Of a stretch of 7,493 nt of DNA, positions 1-6,088 are shown piece after piece. The notes below the pieces were generated by a model, which did not search any database, was not told the origin of the DNA, and worked only from the letters and a program-made list of their open reading frames with translations. Position 1 is the stretch's first letter. Each line of letters begins with the position of its first letter. This DNA comes from Bacillota bacterium (lineage in GTDB: Bacteria > Bacillota > Clostridia > Oscillospirales > Oscillospiraceae): NCBI GenBank assembly GCA_029268085.1, contig JAJUHD010000128.1, positions 1 to 7,493 on the forward strand, in the 5' to 3' direction. A program made the position numbers and the translations under genes.

Positions 1-1038
1 ATCTCTCCCATACAGTCTCTCCCTCATTCTCTCAAGCTCTGTCATCTGGCCCATGTCAAGCCAGCTGCTTTCACTGACAGGATATACGGCAACACGCCTT
101 CCCTTCTCCCTCTGATTTTCAATTATATCCGGAAAGCCTATTGGCACACCGTCCTTAATATCATCCAAAACCTCCGGCTCGACTATGTACATACCTGTAT
201 TTGTCAGAAAAGAAAGCTCCGGCTTCTCTTTTATGGATCTGATCATGCCGTTTTCGCCTATTTCGATAACGCCGTAAGGAATAGTAATATTTTTATGCGC
301 GCAGACCATTGTGACTGTGTTTCGGTTCTCATTGTGAAATCGCAGGATATCGTCGTAATCAGACTGTATCAGTATGTCGCAGTTTGTCAGAAAAAACGTG
401 CTGTTGATTTTACCCTTAAGCAAAAAAAGTCCTCCGCCGGTTCCGAGAGGCTCATCCTCATCGTACCAACGAATCAAATAGCGCCGCTCGTTTTCCGCAA
501 AATATGCCTTAATTAGCTGCTTCTTGTAGTTTACGATCACATGAAAATCATCGCAGTCATATTGCATGAACTGTCCCATGATATGCTCGATTATAGGGAT
601 ATCTCCCACAGGGATCAACGGCTTCGGCAGTACACGGGTATATGGATCCAGGCGTGTTCCTTTGCCGCCTGCCATAATTACCACCGGCAGTTTCAGTTTT
701 GGAAACTCCGATGCGGCTGAATCGCTTTCAAAAACCACATCGATAATTTCGCTGTTGCTGTTGACTATCGGGATCGCAATAAAACCGTTGTTCTGAAATA
801 ATTCGTGCGCCTGCTCCCGGCTGCTCGCAACCTTTGGATTATGATTTGCGGCCTTATCCGCAGCGTCGTCCATTCTGCCTCCTGAGAGCAGATACCGCCG
901 AATATCTCCGTCTGTTAGCGCGGCGAGCAGGCGTGTTCCGTCAACGACAAAAAGAATTTTCTTTGCCGTCTTATCCAACCGGCGCATTGCGTCGCGTACG
1001 GTAGCCGTTCTGTCGATGCAGATGCTTAAACGCTCCAT
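1..1038 (-). CDS. ptmE: CBS-domain sugar-1-phosphate nucleotidyltransferase, PtmE-like (probable glucosamine-1-phosphate guanylyltransferase), 3' end cut off
   Basis: Translating the minus strand from the ATG at 1038 gives 346 codons open to the window edge, so the stop is missing. Two CBS motifs fill about residues 3-105 (the first ends in TDGDIRRYL, 42-50). A nucleotidyltransferase domain follows from about 117: the nucleotide-binding loop MAGGKGTRL is at 122-130, the LPKPLIPVGD segment at 137-146, the metal-binding NCD at 219-221, TNTGMY at 279-284, and a closing WLDMG at 326-330. Related proteins are about 345-350 residues, so only a few residues are probably lost. The start follows legC by 8 bases and has GAGGG four bases upstream, sharing a base with the legC stop codon. 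In Campylobacter jejuni, PtmE with this CBS-plus-transferase layout makes GDP-glucosamine for legionaminic acid. Position directly after legB and legC supports that role here; substrate and nucleotide (GTP rather than CTP or UTP) are inferred. The CBS pair suggests control by a bound nucleotide. Confidence 0.82.
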   Translation of the reverse strand, partial: MERLSICIDRTATVRDAMRRLDKTAKKILFVVDGTRLLAALTDGDIRRYLLSGGRMDDAADKAANHNPKVASSREQAHELFQNNGFIAIPIVNSNSEIIDVVFESDSAASEFPKLKLPVVIMAGGKGTRLDPYTRVLPKPLIPVGDIPIIEHIMGQFMQYDCDDFHVIVNYKKQLIKAYFAENERRYLIRWYDEDEPLGTGGGLFLLKGKINSTFFLTNCDILIQSDYDDILRFHNENRNTVTMVCAHKNITIPYGVIEIGENGMIRSIKEKPELSFLTNTGMYIVEPEVLDDIKDGVPIGFPDIIENQREKGRRVAVYPVSESSWLDMGQMTELERMRERLYGRD

Positions 1039-1046
1039 AACACCCT

Positions 1047-2213
1047 CTATTTCGCCGCTCTCAGGCATTCGACCACATAGGCAATATCATTCTCCGATAA
1101 ATTCGTACCGCACGGGATATTGACCACGTTTTCCCGAAAAAGCTCTGCTCTTTCAATACGATATGCCAAGCTGTTAATATACGGTATCTGCTTGTGGATC
1201 AGTCCCCAAACAGGCCGGCTCTGTATGCCGTTATCTGATAAATTCTTAATGATTCCGTCCCGTTTCATCGGATAGCGTTCATCACAATAAAGCGAATAAA
1301 ACCAATGGTTGCTCCTTGTTCCCGTACGGAAGCTGAGGAGAAACAGCCCGGGAATATCCTTGATTGCGTTTCTGTAGAGCTCGTAATTATGCTGTTTTAC
1401 AGAAATGAATTCTTCAAGCTGCTCCATCTGCGCCAGCCCGAGCGCCGCCTGAAGATTGGTAAGGCGATAATTGTAGCCGACCTCATCGTGCAGGAAATTC
1501 AGCTTATCGCTTTTCGCCTGCGTAGTAAGGTGCTTTGCATGCTTAAGGTATTCCTCGTTGTCCGACACGATCATTCCGCCGCCGCCGCTGGTAATAATTT
1601 TATTCCCATTAAAGGAGTAAACGCCGATATCGCCTATGGTTCCGGCAAATCGACCCGAAAAAACGCCATCGGTATATTTTGTACCCAACGCCTCCGCTGC
1701 GTCCTCGATGACTTTCAGATTATATTTGCGCGCTAAGTTCGAAAGGCTTTCCATGTCGGCCATGTTTCCGAACACATGAACTATGACCACCGCTCGAACC
1801 CGACGACCCGAAGCAGTATGATGCAGCCCGTCATTACGAAACTCGCACTCTTCCCTGCAGAAGGTTTCAAGCTTCTCCGTGTCGATGCACAGCGAATCGT
1901 CGCAATCCATAAAAACCGGCTCGGCGCCGATATATCTCACAGGGTTTACCGATGCAATGAAGGTCAGCGCAGGAACGATAACCAAATCCCCGCTTGTCAC
2001 TCCACAAAGCTGCAAAGCAACGTGCAGGCCGGCTGTCCCACTTTGACAGGCTACGGCTCCCTTTGTACCGACATACTCCGCAACGCTTTTTTCAAAATCT
2101 GTCACATAAGGTCCGGCAGTAGATACCCATTCGCTTTCCACCGCTCGGGAGACATACCAAAGTTCATTTCCCTTCAGGTTCGGAACGGAAAGCGGAATGA
2201 AACGCTCGGCCAT
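1047..2213 (-). CDS. legC: LegC-type PLP-dependent nucleotide-sugar aminotransferase (legionaminic acid pathway)
   Basis: A 388-residue DegT/DnrJ/EryC1/StrS family protein (fold type I PLP enzyme). The family transfers an amino group from glutamate to a 4-keto nucleotide sugar; LegC aminates the LegB product to the 4-amino-4,6-dideoxy sugar. Visible landmarks are SGTAGLH (58-64, phosphate binding), the EDAAEA segment with the PLP-nitrogen aspartate D171, and the Schiff-base lysine K205 in SFNGNK, followed by a glycine run (SGGGGM). A stretch at 118-140, with FCREECEF followed by a basic segment before VIVHVFGN, looks like the long loop of LegC proteins rather than WecE or PseC. The reading frame extends 37 codons upstream to 2324, but those codons overlap legB and lack conserved sequence. 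The ATG at 2213 has a perfect AGGAGG seven bases upstream and begins MAERFIPLS, as expected for the family. The assignment leans on the legB and ptmE neighbours as well as these motifs. Confidence 0.88.
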   Translation of the reverse strand: MAERFIPLSVPNLKGNELWYVSRAVESEWVSTAGPYVTDFEKSVAEYVGTKGAVACQSGTAGLHVALQLCGVTSGDLVIVPALTFIASVNPVRYIGAEPVFMDCDDSLCIDTEKLETFCREECEFRNDGLHHTASGRRVRAVVIVHVFGNMADMESLSNLARKYNLKVIEDAAEALGTKYTDGVFSGRFAGTIGDIGVYSFNGNKIITSGGGGMIVSDNEEYLKHAKHLTTQAKSDKLNFLHDEVGYNYRLTNLQAALGLAQMEQLEEFISVKQHNYELYRNAIKDIPGLFLLSFRTGTRSNHWFYSLYCDERYPMKRDGIIKNLSDNGIQSRPVWGLIHKQIPYINSLAYRIERAELFRENVVNIPCGTNLSENDIAYVVECLRAAK

Positions 2214-2220
2214 AATACTG

Positions 2221-2226
2221 CCTCCT
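2221..2226 (-). promoter_or_regulatory. Shine-Dalgarno of legC overlapping the legB stop codon
   Basis: On the minus strand the bases read AGGAGG, seven bases before the legC ATG at 2213. The legB stop codon TAG occupies 2227-2225, so its last two bases are the first two of the SD. Ribosomes finishing legB therefore stop on the legC ribosome-binding site, which suggests translational coupling. This site also decides against the longer legC reading frame. Confidence 0.85.
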
Positions 2227-3205
2227 AGATATTGTATATATCGGTTTTGTACTTCTCCAGATTGTCGCGGAAAAACGCTATTGTTTCCGCAAGTCCCTGC
2301 TCTAAAGTATATTGAGGCCGCCAATCGGTCAGACGTATGATTTTGCCGTTGCAGCCGAGCAGACGGCTGACCTCGCTTTTTTCGGGCCGTAGACGCTTCT
2401 CATCGCAGACAACATTCGCCCCTGGGTTTATCTGACGGATAAGCTCGTTTGCTAGCTCGCCGATCGATATCTCCCGTTGCGTGGCGATGTTTATTTCTTC
2501 GCCGATAGTTTTATCGGACTTATAAATTTGCAGGAACCCGTTAGCTGTATCCTTAACAAAGTTAAAATCTCTTGTAGGCGTCAAAGAACCGAGCCTTATC
2601 TCCGTCCTGCCCGAAAGCAGCTGGGTGATTATCGTCGGGATAACCGCTCTGGCAGACTGCCGAGGCCCATATGTGTTGAAAGGCCGGACAATAGTCATCG
2701 GAAGGTTAAAGCTGCGATAAAAGGATTCCGCCAGTCTGTCCGCGCCGATTTTCGTTGCGGAATATGGAGATTGCCCTTGAAACGGATGCTTTTCGTCGAT
2801 CGGAACATACTGCGCCGTTCCGTACACTTCCGATGTGGAGGTAACCAGCACACGAATATTTCCAAACTCACGGGCTGCCTGCAAGACATTCAGCGTTCCC
2901 TTGATATTTGTGTCCACATATGTATCCGGTGAAATGTAACTGAAAGGGATAGCGATCAATGCCGCAAGATGAAACACCGCGTCAGTGCCCTTCACCGCCT
3001 CCCGAACGCCGTTCGGATCGCGGATATCCCCTTGGAATATTTCGATATCATTCAGGATATCCTTGGGAAGCGAGTCCAGCCAGCCCCATGAGTTGAATGA
3101 GTTATAGTATACAAAAGCCCTGACCTTGTACCCTTGAGATACAAGCAATTCCGTTAAGTGGCTGCCGATAAAACCGTCGGCACCGGTTACTAAGAATTTC
3201 GTCAT
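2225..3205 (-). CDS. legB: LegB-type NAD-dependent nucleotide-sugar 4,6-dehydratase (legionaminic acid pathway)
   Basis: A 326-residue extended short-chain dehydrogenase. The NAD-binding Rossmann motif TGADGFIGSH is at 7-16, the catalytic region TSTSEVYG at 122-129, and the YxxxK pair at Y148/K152 (YSATK). The phrase YNSFNSWGWLD (34-44) is a signature I associate with LegB proteins rather than RmlB or GalE. In the Campylobacter jejuni pathway LegB converts GDP-GlcNAc to the 4-keto-6-deoxy sugar that LegC then aminates. An in-frame ATG lies four codons upstream at 3217 but has no ribosome-binding site, whereas the ATG at 3205 has GAGG six bases upstream and begins MTKFLVTG, so I chose 3205. 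The gene is 59 bases after rmlC, the widest gap in the window, and ends inside the legC SD. GDP rather than UDP specificity is inferred from the ptmE-like gene two genes downstream. Confidence 0.88.
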   Translation of the reverse strand: MTKFLVTGADGFIGSHLTELLVSQGYKVRAFVYYNSFNSWGWLDSLPKDILNDIEIFQGDIRDPNGVREAVKGTDAVFHLAALIAIPFSYISPDTYVDTNIKGTLNVLQAAREFGNIRVLVTSTSEVYGTAQYVPIDEKHPFQGQSPYSATKIGADRLAESFYRSFNLPMTIVRPFNTYGPRQSARAVIPTIITQLLSGRTEIRLGSLTPTRDFNFVKDTANGFLQIYKSDKTIGEEINIATQREISIGELANELIRQINPGANVVCDEKRLRPEKSEVSRLLGCNGKIIRLTDWRPQYTLEQGLAETIAFFRDNLEKYKTDIYNI

Positions 3206-3211
3206 GGCGAA

Positions 3212-3215
3212 CCTC
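3212..3215 (-). promoter_or_regulatory. Probable ribosome-binding site deciding the legB start
   Basis: The minus strand reads GAGG six bases before the ATG at 3205. The first G of this site lies within the alternative upstream ATG at 3217, which itself has no purine-rich stretch in front of it. This favours the shorter product. Confidence 0.65.
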
Positions 3216-3233
3216 ATAAGCGCAAAATCAAAC

Positions 3234-3248
3234 GCATTGCGGCAATGC
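3234..3248. repeat. 15-base perfect palindrome in the rmlC-legB gap
   Basis: The plus strand reads GCATTGC-G-GCAATGC, an inverted repeat with 7-base arms around one central base. As RNA it could form a six-pair stem with a three-base loop. It sits in the middle of the only gap above 50 bases, between the dTDP-sugar genes and the legionaminic acid genes. On the transcribed side it is followed by GTTTGATTTT, which is not a clean U-run, so it is at best a weak attenuator. Other options are an RNA processing hairpin, a protein-binding site, or chance. Confidence 0.4.
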
Positions 3249-3264
3249 TAAGCCCAATATTTCA

Positions 3265-3864
3265 TCAAATATCCGTTTGCTGTGAAGGAAACTGATTATT
3301 GATCCTCAACTGCGCCAGCTTCGGATTGTTCCTGTCCTTCTCGCTCAGTATAAGCGGCACATCGATTTCGGGCCAGCGGATACCGATATCAGGATCGTTC
3401 CAAAGCAAGCCTCCTTCGTCTGCGGGGTCAAAAAACCTTGTACATTTATACGCAAAGGTGGCCGTTTTCGATAAAACCAGAAAACCGTGCGCGAAGCCTT
3501 CGGGAATATATAACTGCTTATTATTTTCGCCGGATAGGATTATGCCGAACCATTCAGCGAAAGTACCGCAGTTTTCCCTCAGATCGACCGCAACATCAAA
3601 GACCTCGCCCTCTATGACACGCACGAGCTTTCCCTGCGGGTGCCGCTTCTGAAAGTGCATTCCCCGCAAAACTCCTTTATTTGAGGAAGACTGATTATCC
3701 TGAACAAACTGGCAGCCGATTCCTGCAGAGGAAAAGTCACGATAATTGTATGTTTCCATAAAACAGCCACGGTTATCTCTAAAAACGGCCGGTTCAATCA
3801 CAGTCAGCCCCACAATAGAATTCCCTCTTGCCGAAACCGCCTGTTTGAAAATAAACCGTCTCAA
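3265..3864 (-). CDS. rmlC: dTDP-4-dehydrorhamnose 3,5-epimerase (RmlC)
   Basis: A 199-residue cupin-fold epimerase that inverts C3 and C5 of dTDP-4-keto-6-deoxyglucose to give dTDP-4-keto-L-rhamnose. The expected landmarks are present: LRGMHFQ with the catalytic histidine H70, GKLVRV with K79, the PEGFAHGF segment (121-128) with H126, the catalytic tyrosine Y139 in AYKCT, and D177 in SEKD. The family is usually about 180-190 residues, so this copy is slightly long at both ends. The start is TTG at 3864, set by GGAGGG six bases upstream. Another in-frame TTG at 3888 lies upstream of that SD and is less likely. The gene starts 33 bases after the aminotransferase stop. rmlD, the reductase that normally completes dTDP-L-rhamnose, is absent from the window, so this epimerase may supply rhamnose with an rmlD elsewhere, or feed the neighbouring aminotransferase. 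The family call is firm; the end product is open. Confidence 0.92.
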   Translation of the reverse strand: MRRFIFKQAVSARGNSIVGLTVIEPAVFRDNRGCFMETYNYRDFSSAGIGCQFVQDNQSSSNKGVLRGMHFQKRHPQGKLVRVIEGEVFDVAVDLRENCGTFAEWFGIILSGENNKQLYIPEGFAHGFLVLSKTATFAYKCTRFFDPADEGGLLWNDPDIGIRWPEIDVPLILSEKDRNNPKLAQLRINNQFPSQQTDI

Positions 3865-3870
3865 AGCTAT

Positions 3871-3876
3871 CCCTCC
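3871..3876 (-). promoter_or_regulatory. Strong Shine-Dalgarno supporting a TTG start for rmlC
   Basis: The minus strand reads GGAGGG six bases before TTG at 3864. No in-frame ATG lies near the expected N-terminus, so the SD is the main evidence for this unusual start codon. Confidence 0.75.
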
Positions 3877-3897
3877 AAACGGAAACAATACTGGCTT

Positions 3898-5034
3898 CTA
3901 TCTCGCATATTTAATGACCTTTTCCGCTATGTATTCACGGTCTTCATGTGTGACCCACCAGCCAACCGGAATGCACAGATGCGTTTTGTTGAACTGCTCA
4001 ACACCGGGAAGCCACGTTTTAAACTCAGCAAACATGGAGTGTGTGTCATTTCTGGCATGGACCTTGGATGCCATTATGCCTTCCTCTCCAAGCTTTTTCA
4101 TAAGCTCGTCGCGATTATTAACATGGAGCGTATATAACCAGCAGGCGCTTTTGCCATCTGGATTTTCGGGAACGGGAGTTATTGCGGGGCAGCCTGCGAA
4201 GGCATTATTGTAAAATTTGGCGTTATCCCGCTGAATGGTCAATATTTCATCCACATGCGAAAAGTTTATCATCCCAATCGTAGCGCACACGTCATTCATA
4301 TGATATTTGTAGCCCGCTTCGGGAACATCAAGCTCGCAGCGAAGGTCGAAGCCTTCTCTGATTGTCCGGTCTATACCATACCATCTGAGGAGCTTGGCGC
4401 GCTTAAAATCCGTTTCGGATTTCAGCATCAAAATTCCGCCGTCGGCGCTGGTGATATGCTTGATAGCCTGAAGAGAAACAACCGAATAATCGCTGTGATT
4501 GCCAAACATTTTTCCTTTGTATTCCATTCCCATGCAATGCGCGCCGTCCTCAACGGTCCTGATTCCGTATTTTTTGGCTATCACGTTGATTTCGTCGATT
4601 CTGCATGGGTTCCCGCCCCAGTGAACCATCGTGATCGCTTTTGTATTCTCAGTAATTTTGTTTTCAATATCGGAAGGGTCAATGCTGCCGGTTATAGGAT
4701 CGACGTCCGCCCATACGATTTTCGCTCCCGTCGCAATAATCGGCTCGTTAGTTGCCGTACAAGTAATCGGCGTTGTGATTATCTCATTTTTATTTGTGTT
4801 GTAATAGCTCTTTGGAGCGTCCTGATATTGAGCTATGTGATAGGCAAGATGCAAGCCGGCGGTTCCGTTATTTAGAGTGGTGAGTCTGTGATTGCCGAAA
4901 TATTCTTTGAGCTTTGCTTCAAATTCGGCAACCTTTGGGCCTTCTCCTATCCATCCGCTGTGAAGAACGCTCAAAATCGGTTCATCTATTTCCTTTGCCA
5001 TAAAGACCTTAAACAGCGGAATATTCTTACCCAT
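3898..5034 (-). CDS. DegT/DnrJ/EryC1/StrS family PLP-dependent aminotransferase, probably acting on a dTDP-keto-sugar
   Basis: A 378-residue sugar aminotransferase. It shows NNGTAGLH (55-62), the VEDGAH segment with the PLP-nitrogen aspartate D163, and the Schiff-base lysine K192 in SLQAIKH, followed by TSADGG. MVHWGGNP (136-143) replaces the commoner VHxxGxP stretch, and residues about 70-84 form a short polar insert after the first helix. It differs clearly from the LegC-type protein in the same window. Position between rmlB and rmlC suggests the substrate is dTDP-4-keto-6-deoxyglucose or its RmlC-epimerised form, giving a dTDP-4-amino-4,6-dideoxy sugar. A 3-amino product would need a 3,4-ketoisomerase, and none is visible. 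The start is uncertain: the ATG at 5034 has GGGGGA seven bases upstream and begins MGKNIPLF, typical of the family; an in-frame ATG at 5073, three bases after the rmlB stop, would add 13 polar residues and has no SD. The exact sugar cannot be read from the sequence. Confidence 0.85.
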   Translation of the reverse strand: MGKNIPLFKVFMAKEIDEPILSVLHSGWIGEGPKVAEFEAKLKEYFGNHRLTTLNNGTAGLHLAYHIAQYQDAPKSYYNTNKNEIITTPITCTATNEPIIATGAKIVWADVDPITGSIDPSDIENKITENTKAITMVHWGGNPCRIDEINVIAKKYGIRTVEDGAHCMGMEYKGKMFGNHSDYSVVSLQAIKHITSADGGILMLKSETDFKRAKLLRWYGIDRTIREGFDLRCELDVPEAGYKYHMNDVCATIGMINFSHVDEILTIQRDNAKFYNNAFAGCPAITPVPENPDGKSACWLYTLHVNNRDELMKKLGEEGIMASKVHARNDTHSMFAEFKTWLPGVEQFNKTHLCIPVGWWVTHEDREYIAEKVIKYAR

Positions 5035-5076
5035 AATGATATCCCCCGATCTTCCGTCAGACTTTCTTGCCATTTA

Positions 5077-6069
5077 TCATTTAATATAATTATCTCTGAG
5101 TATCCGTTGCCACCAATCCTCGTGGTCAACATACCATTTTATTGTTTGGGAAAGTCCGTCATCAAACTTTGTGTTTGGCCGCCAATGCAACTCAGTCATG
5201 ACCTTGTTTGAATCTATTGCATATCGCTTATCATGCCCGGGACGGTCGGCAACAAATGTAATCAAGGTCTCAGGCTTATTCAACGCCGTCAGTATTGAGC
5301 GAACCACATCAATATTGGATCTTTCGTTGTTGCCTCCGACATTGTAGATTTCTCCGCTGCGGCCTTTCCTCATAATAATATCGATTGCCGCACAGTGGTC
5401 TTCCACAAAAAGCCAGTCTCGTACGTTATCGCCCTTGCCGTATAAAGGAAGCGGCTGGTCATCCAGCGCCCTTGTGATCATCAGAGGTATCAGCTTTTCA
5501 GGAAACTGATAGGGGCCGTAATTGTTTCCGCACCGTGAAATGCTCACAGAAAGTCCATACGTTCTATGATATGCAAGAACAAATAAGTCTGCCGATGCCT
5601 TTGAAGCGGAATAAGGCGAAGATGCATGCAGAGGCGCCGCTTCGGTAAAAAACAGATCCGTTCTGTCTATAGGAAGCTCCCCGTAAACCTCGTCGGTTGA
5701 AACCTGATGAAACCTTTTTATTCCATACTTTCGGCAGGCGTCCATCAGCACCTGCGTGCCTAGGACGTTTGTAATGAGAAACGTCTCCGGATTCGTAACG
5801 CTCCTGTCAACATGGCTTTCCGCGGCAAAATTAACTGCAATATCAAAATGTTCTTCTCCAAACAGTTTATCCACACATCGTCTGTCCTCGATATTTCCAT
5901 GTACAAAGCGGAAATTCCGATGCTCCATTGCCGCCGATAACGTATCAAAGTTACCCGCATATGTAAGGGCATCAAGACAAACGATTCTGTCATCGGGATG
6001 TTTTTTTAGCTCGTAATATATGAAATTGCTGCCGATAAATCCGGCCCCGCCTGTAACAAGAATATTCAT
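5077..6069 (-). CDS. rmlB: dTDP-glucose 4,6-dehydratase (RmlB)
   Basis: A 330-residue extended short-chain dehydrogenase that oxidises, dehydrates and re-reduces dTDP-glucose to dTDP-4-keto-6-deoxyglucose, using bound NAD. The N-terminus carries the Rossmann motif TGGAGFIGSN (6-15). The catalytic triplet T125-D126-E127 sits in STDEVYG, and Y153/K157 form YSASK. Further family landmarks are FAAESHVDRS (81-90), SRCGNNYGPYQFPEKLIP (178-195) and the RPGHDKRYAID segment (276-286). Length is close to the usual 320-360. The ATG at 6069 has AAGGAG six bases upstream and follows rmlA by 19 bases. It provides the branch-point intermediate that both neighbours downstream, the aminotransferase and RmlC, could use. 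Confidence 0.95.
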   Translation of the reverse strand: MNILVTGGAGFIGSNFIYYELKKHPDDRIVCLDALTYAGNFDTLSAAMEHRNFRFVHGNIEDRRCVDKLFGEEHFDIAVNFAAESHVDRSVTNPETFLITNVLGTQVLMDACRKYGIKRFHQVSTDEVYGELPIDRTDLFFTEAAPLHASSPYSASKASADLFVLAYHRTYGLSVSISRCGNNYGPYQFPEKLIPLMITRALDDQPLPLYGKGDNVRDWLFVEDHCAAIDIIMRKGRSGEIYNVGGNNERSNIDVVRSILTALNKPETLITFVADRPGHDKRYAIDSNKVMTELHWRPNTKFDDGLSQTIKWYVDHEDWWQRILRDNYIK

Positions 6070-6088
6070 GGTATACTCCTTGCAGATC

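Noticed and set aside
295..796. Two short plus-strand open frames near the left edge
   Set aside because: They lie opposite the nucleotidyltransferase, whose continuous 346-codon minus-strand frame with ordered motifs explains the region.
1305..2228. Two plus-strand open frames of about 145-150 codons antisense to legC
   Set aside because: They are shadows of a gene with clear family motifs; no SD or recognisable domain.
2214..2324. 37-codon N-terminal extension of legC
   Set aside because: It overlaps the end of legB and lacks conserved sequence; the perfect AGGAGG supports the internal ATG at 2213.
3234..3248. Palindrome as an intrinsic terminator
   Set aside because: The stem is at most six pairs and is not followed by a clean U-run, and a tightly organised gene set continues downstream on the same strand.
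4255..4875. 206-codon open frame on the plus strand
   Set aside because: Antisense to the DegT-family aminotransferase; the opposite frame carries the PLP motifs, and this one has no recognisable features.
2225..6069. rmlB and legB as duplicates of one gene
   Set aside because: They share the dehydrogenase fold but differ in signatures (STDEVYG with SRCGNNYGP in rmlB; TSTSEVYG with NSFNSWGW in legB), consistent with different substrates.
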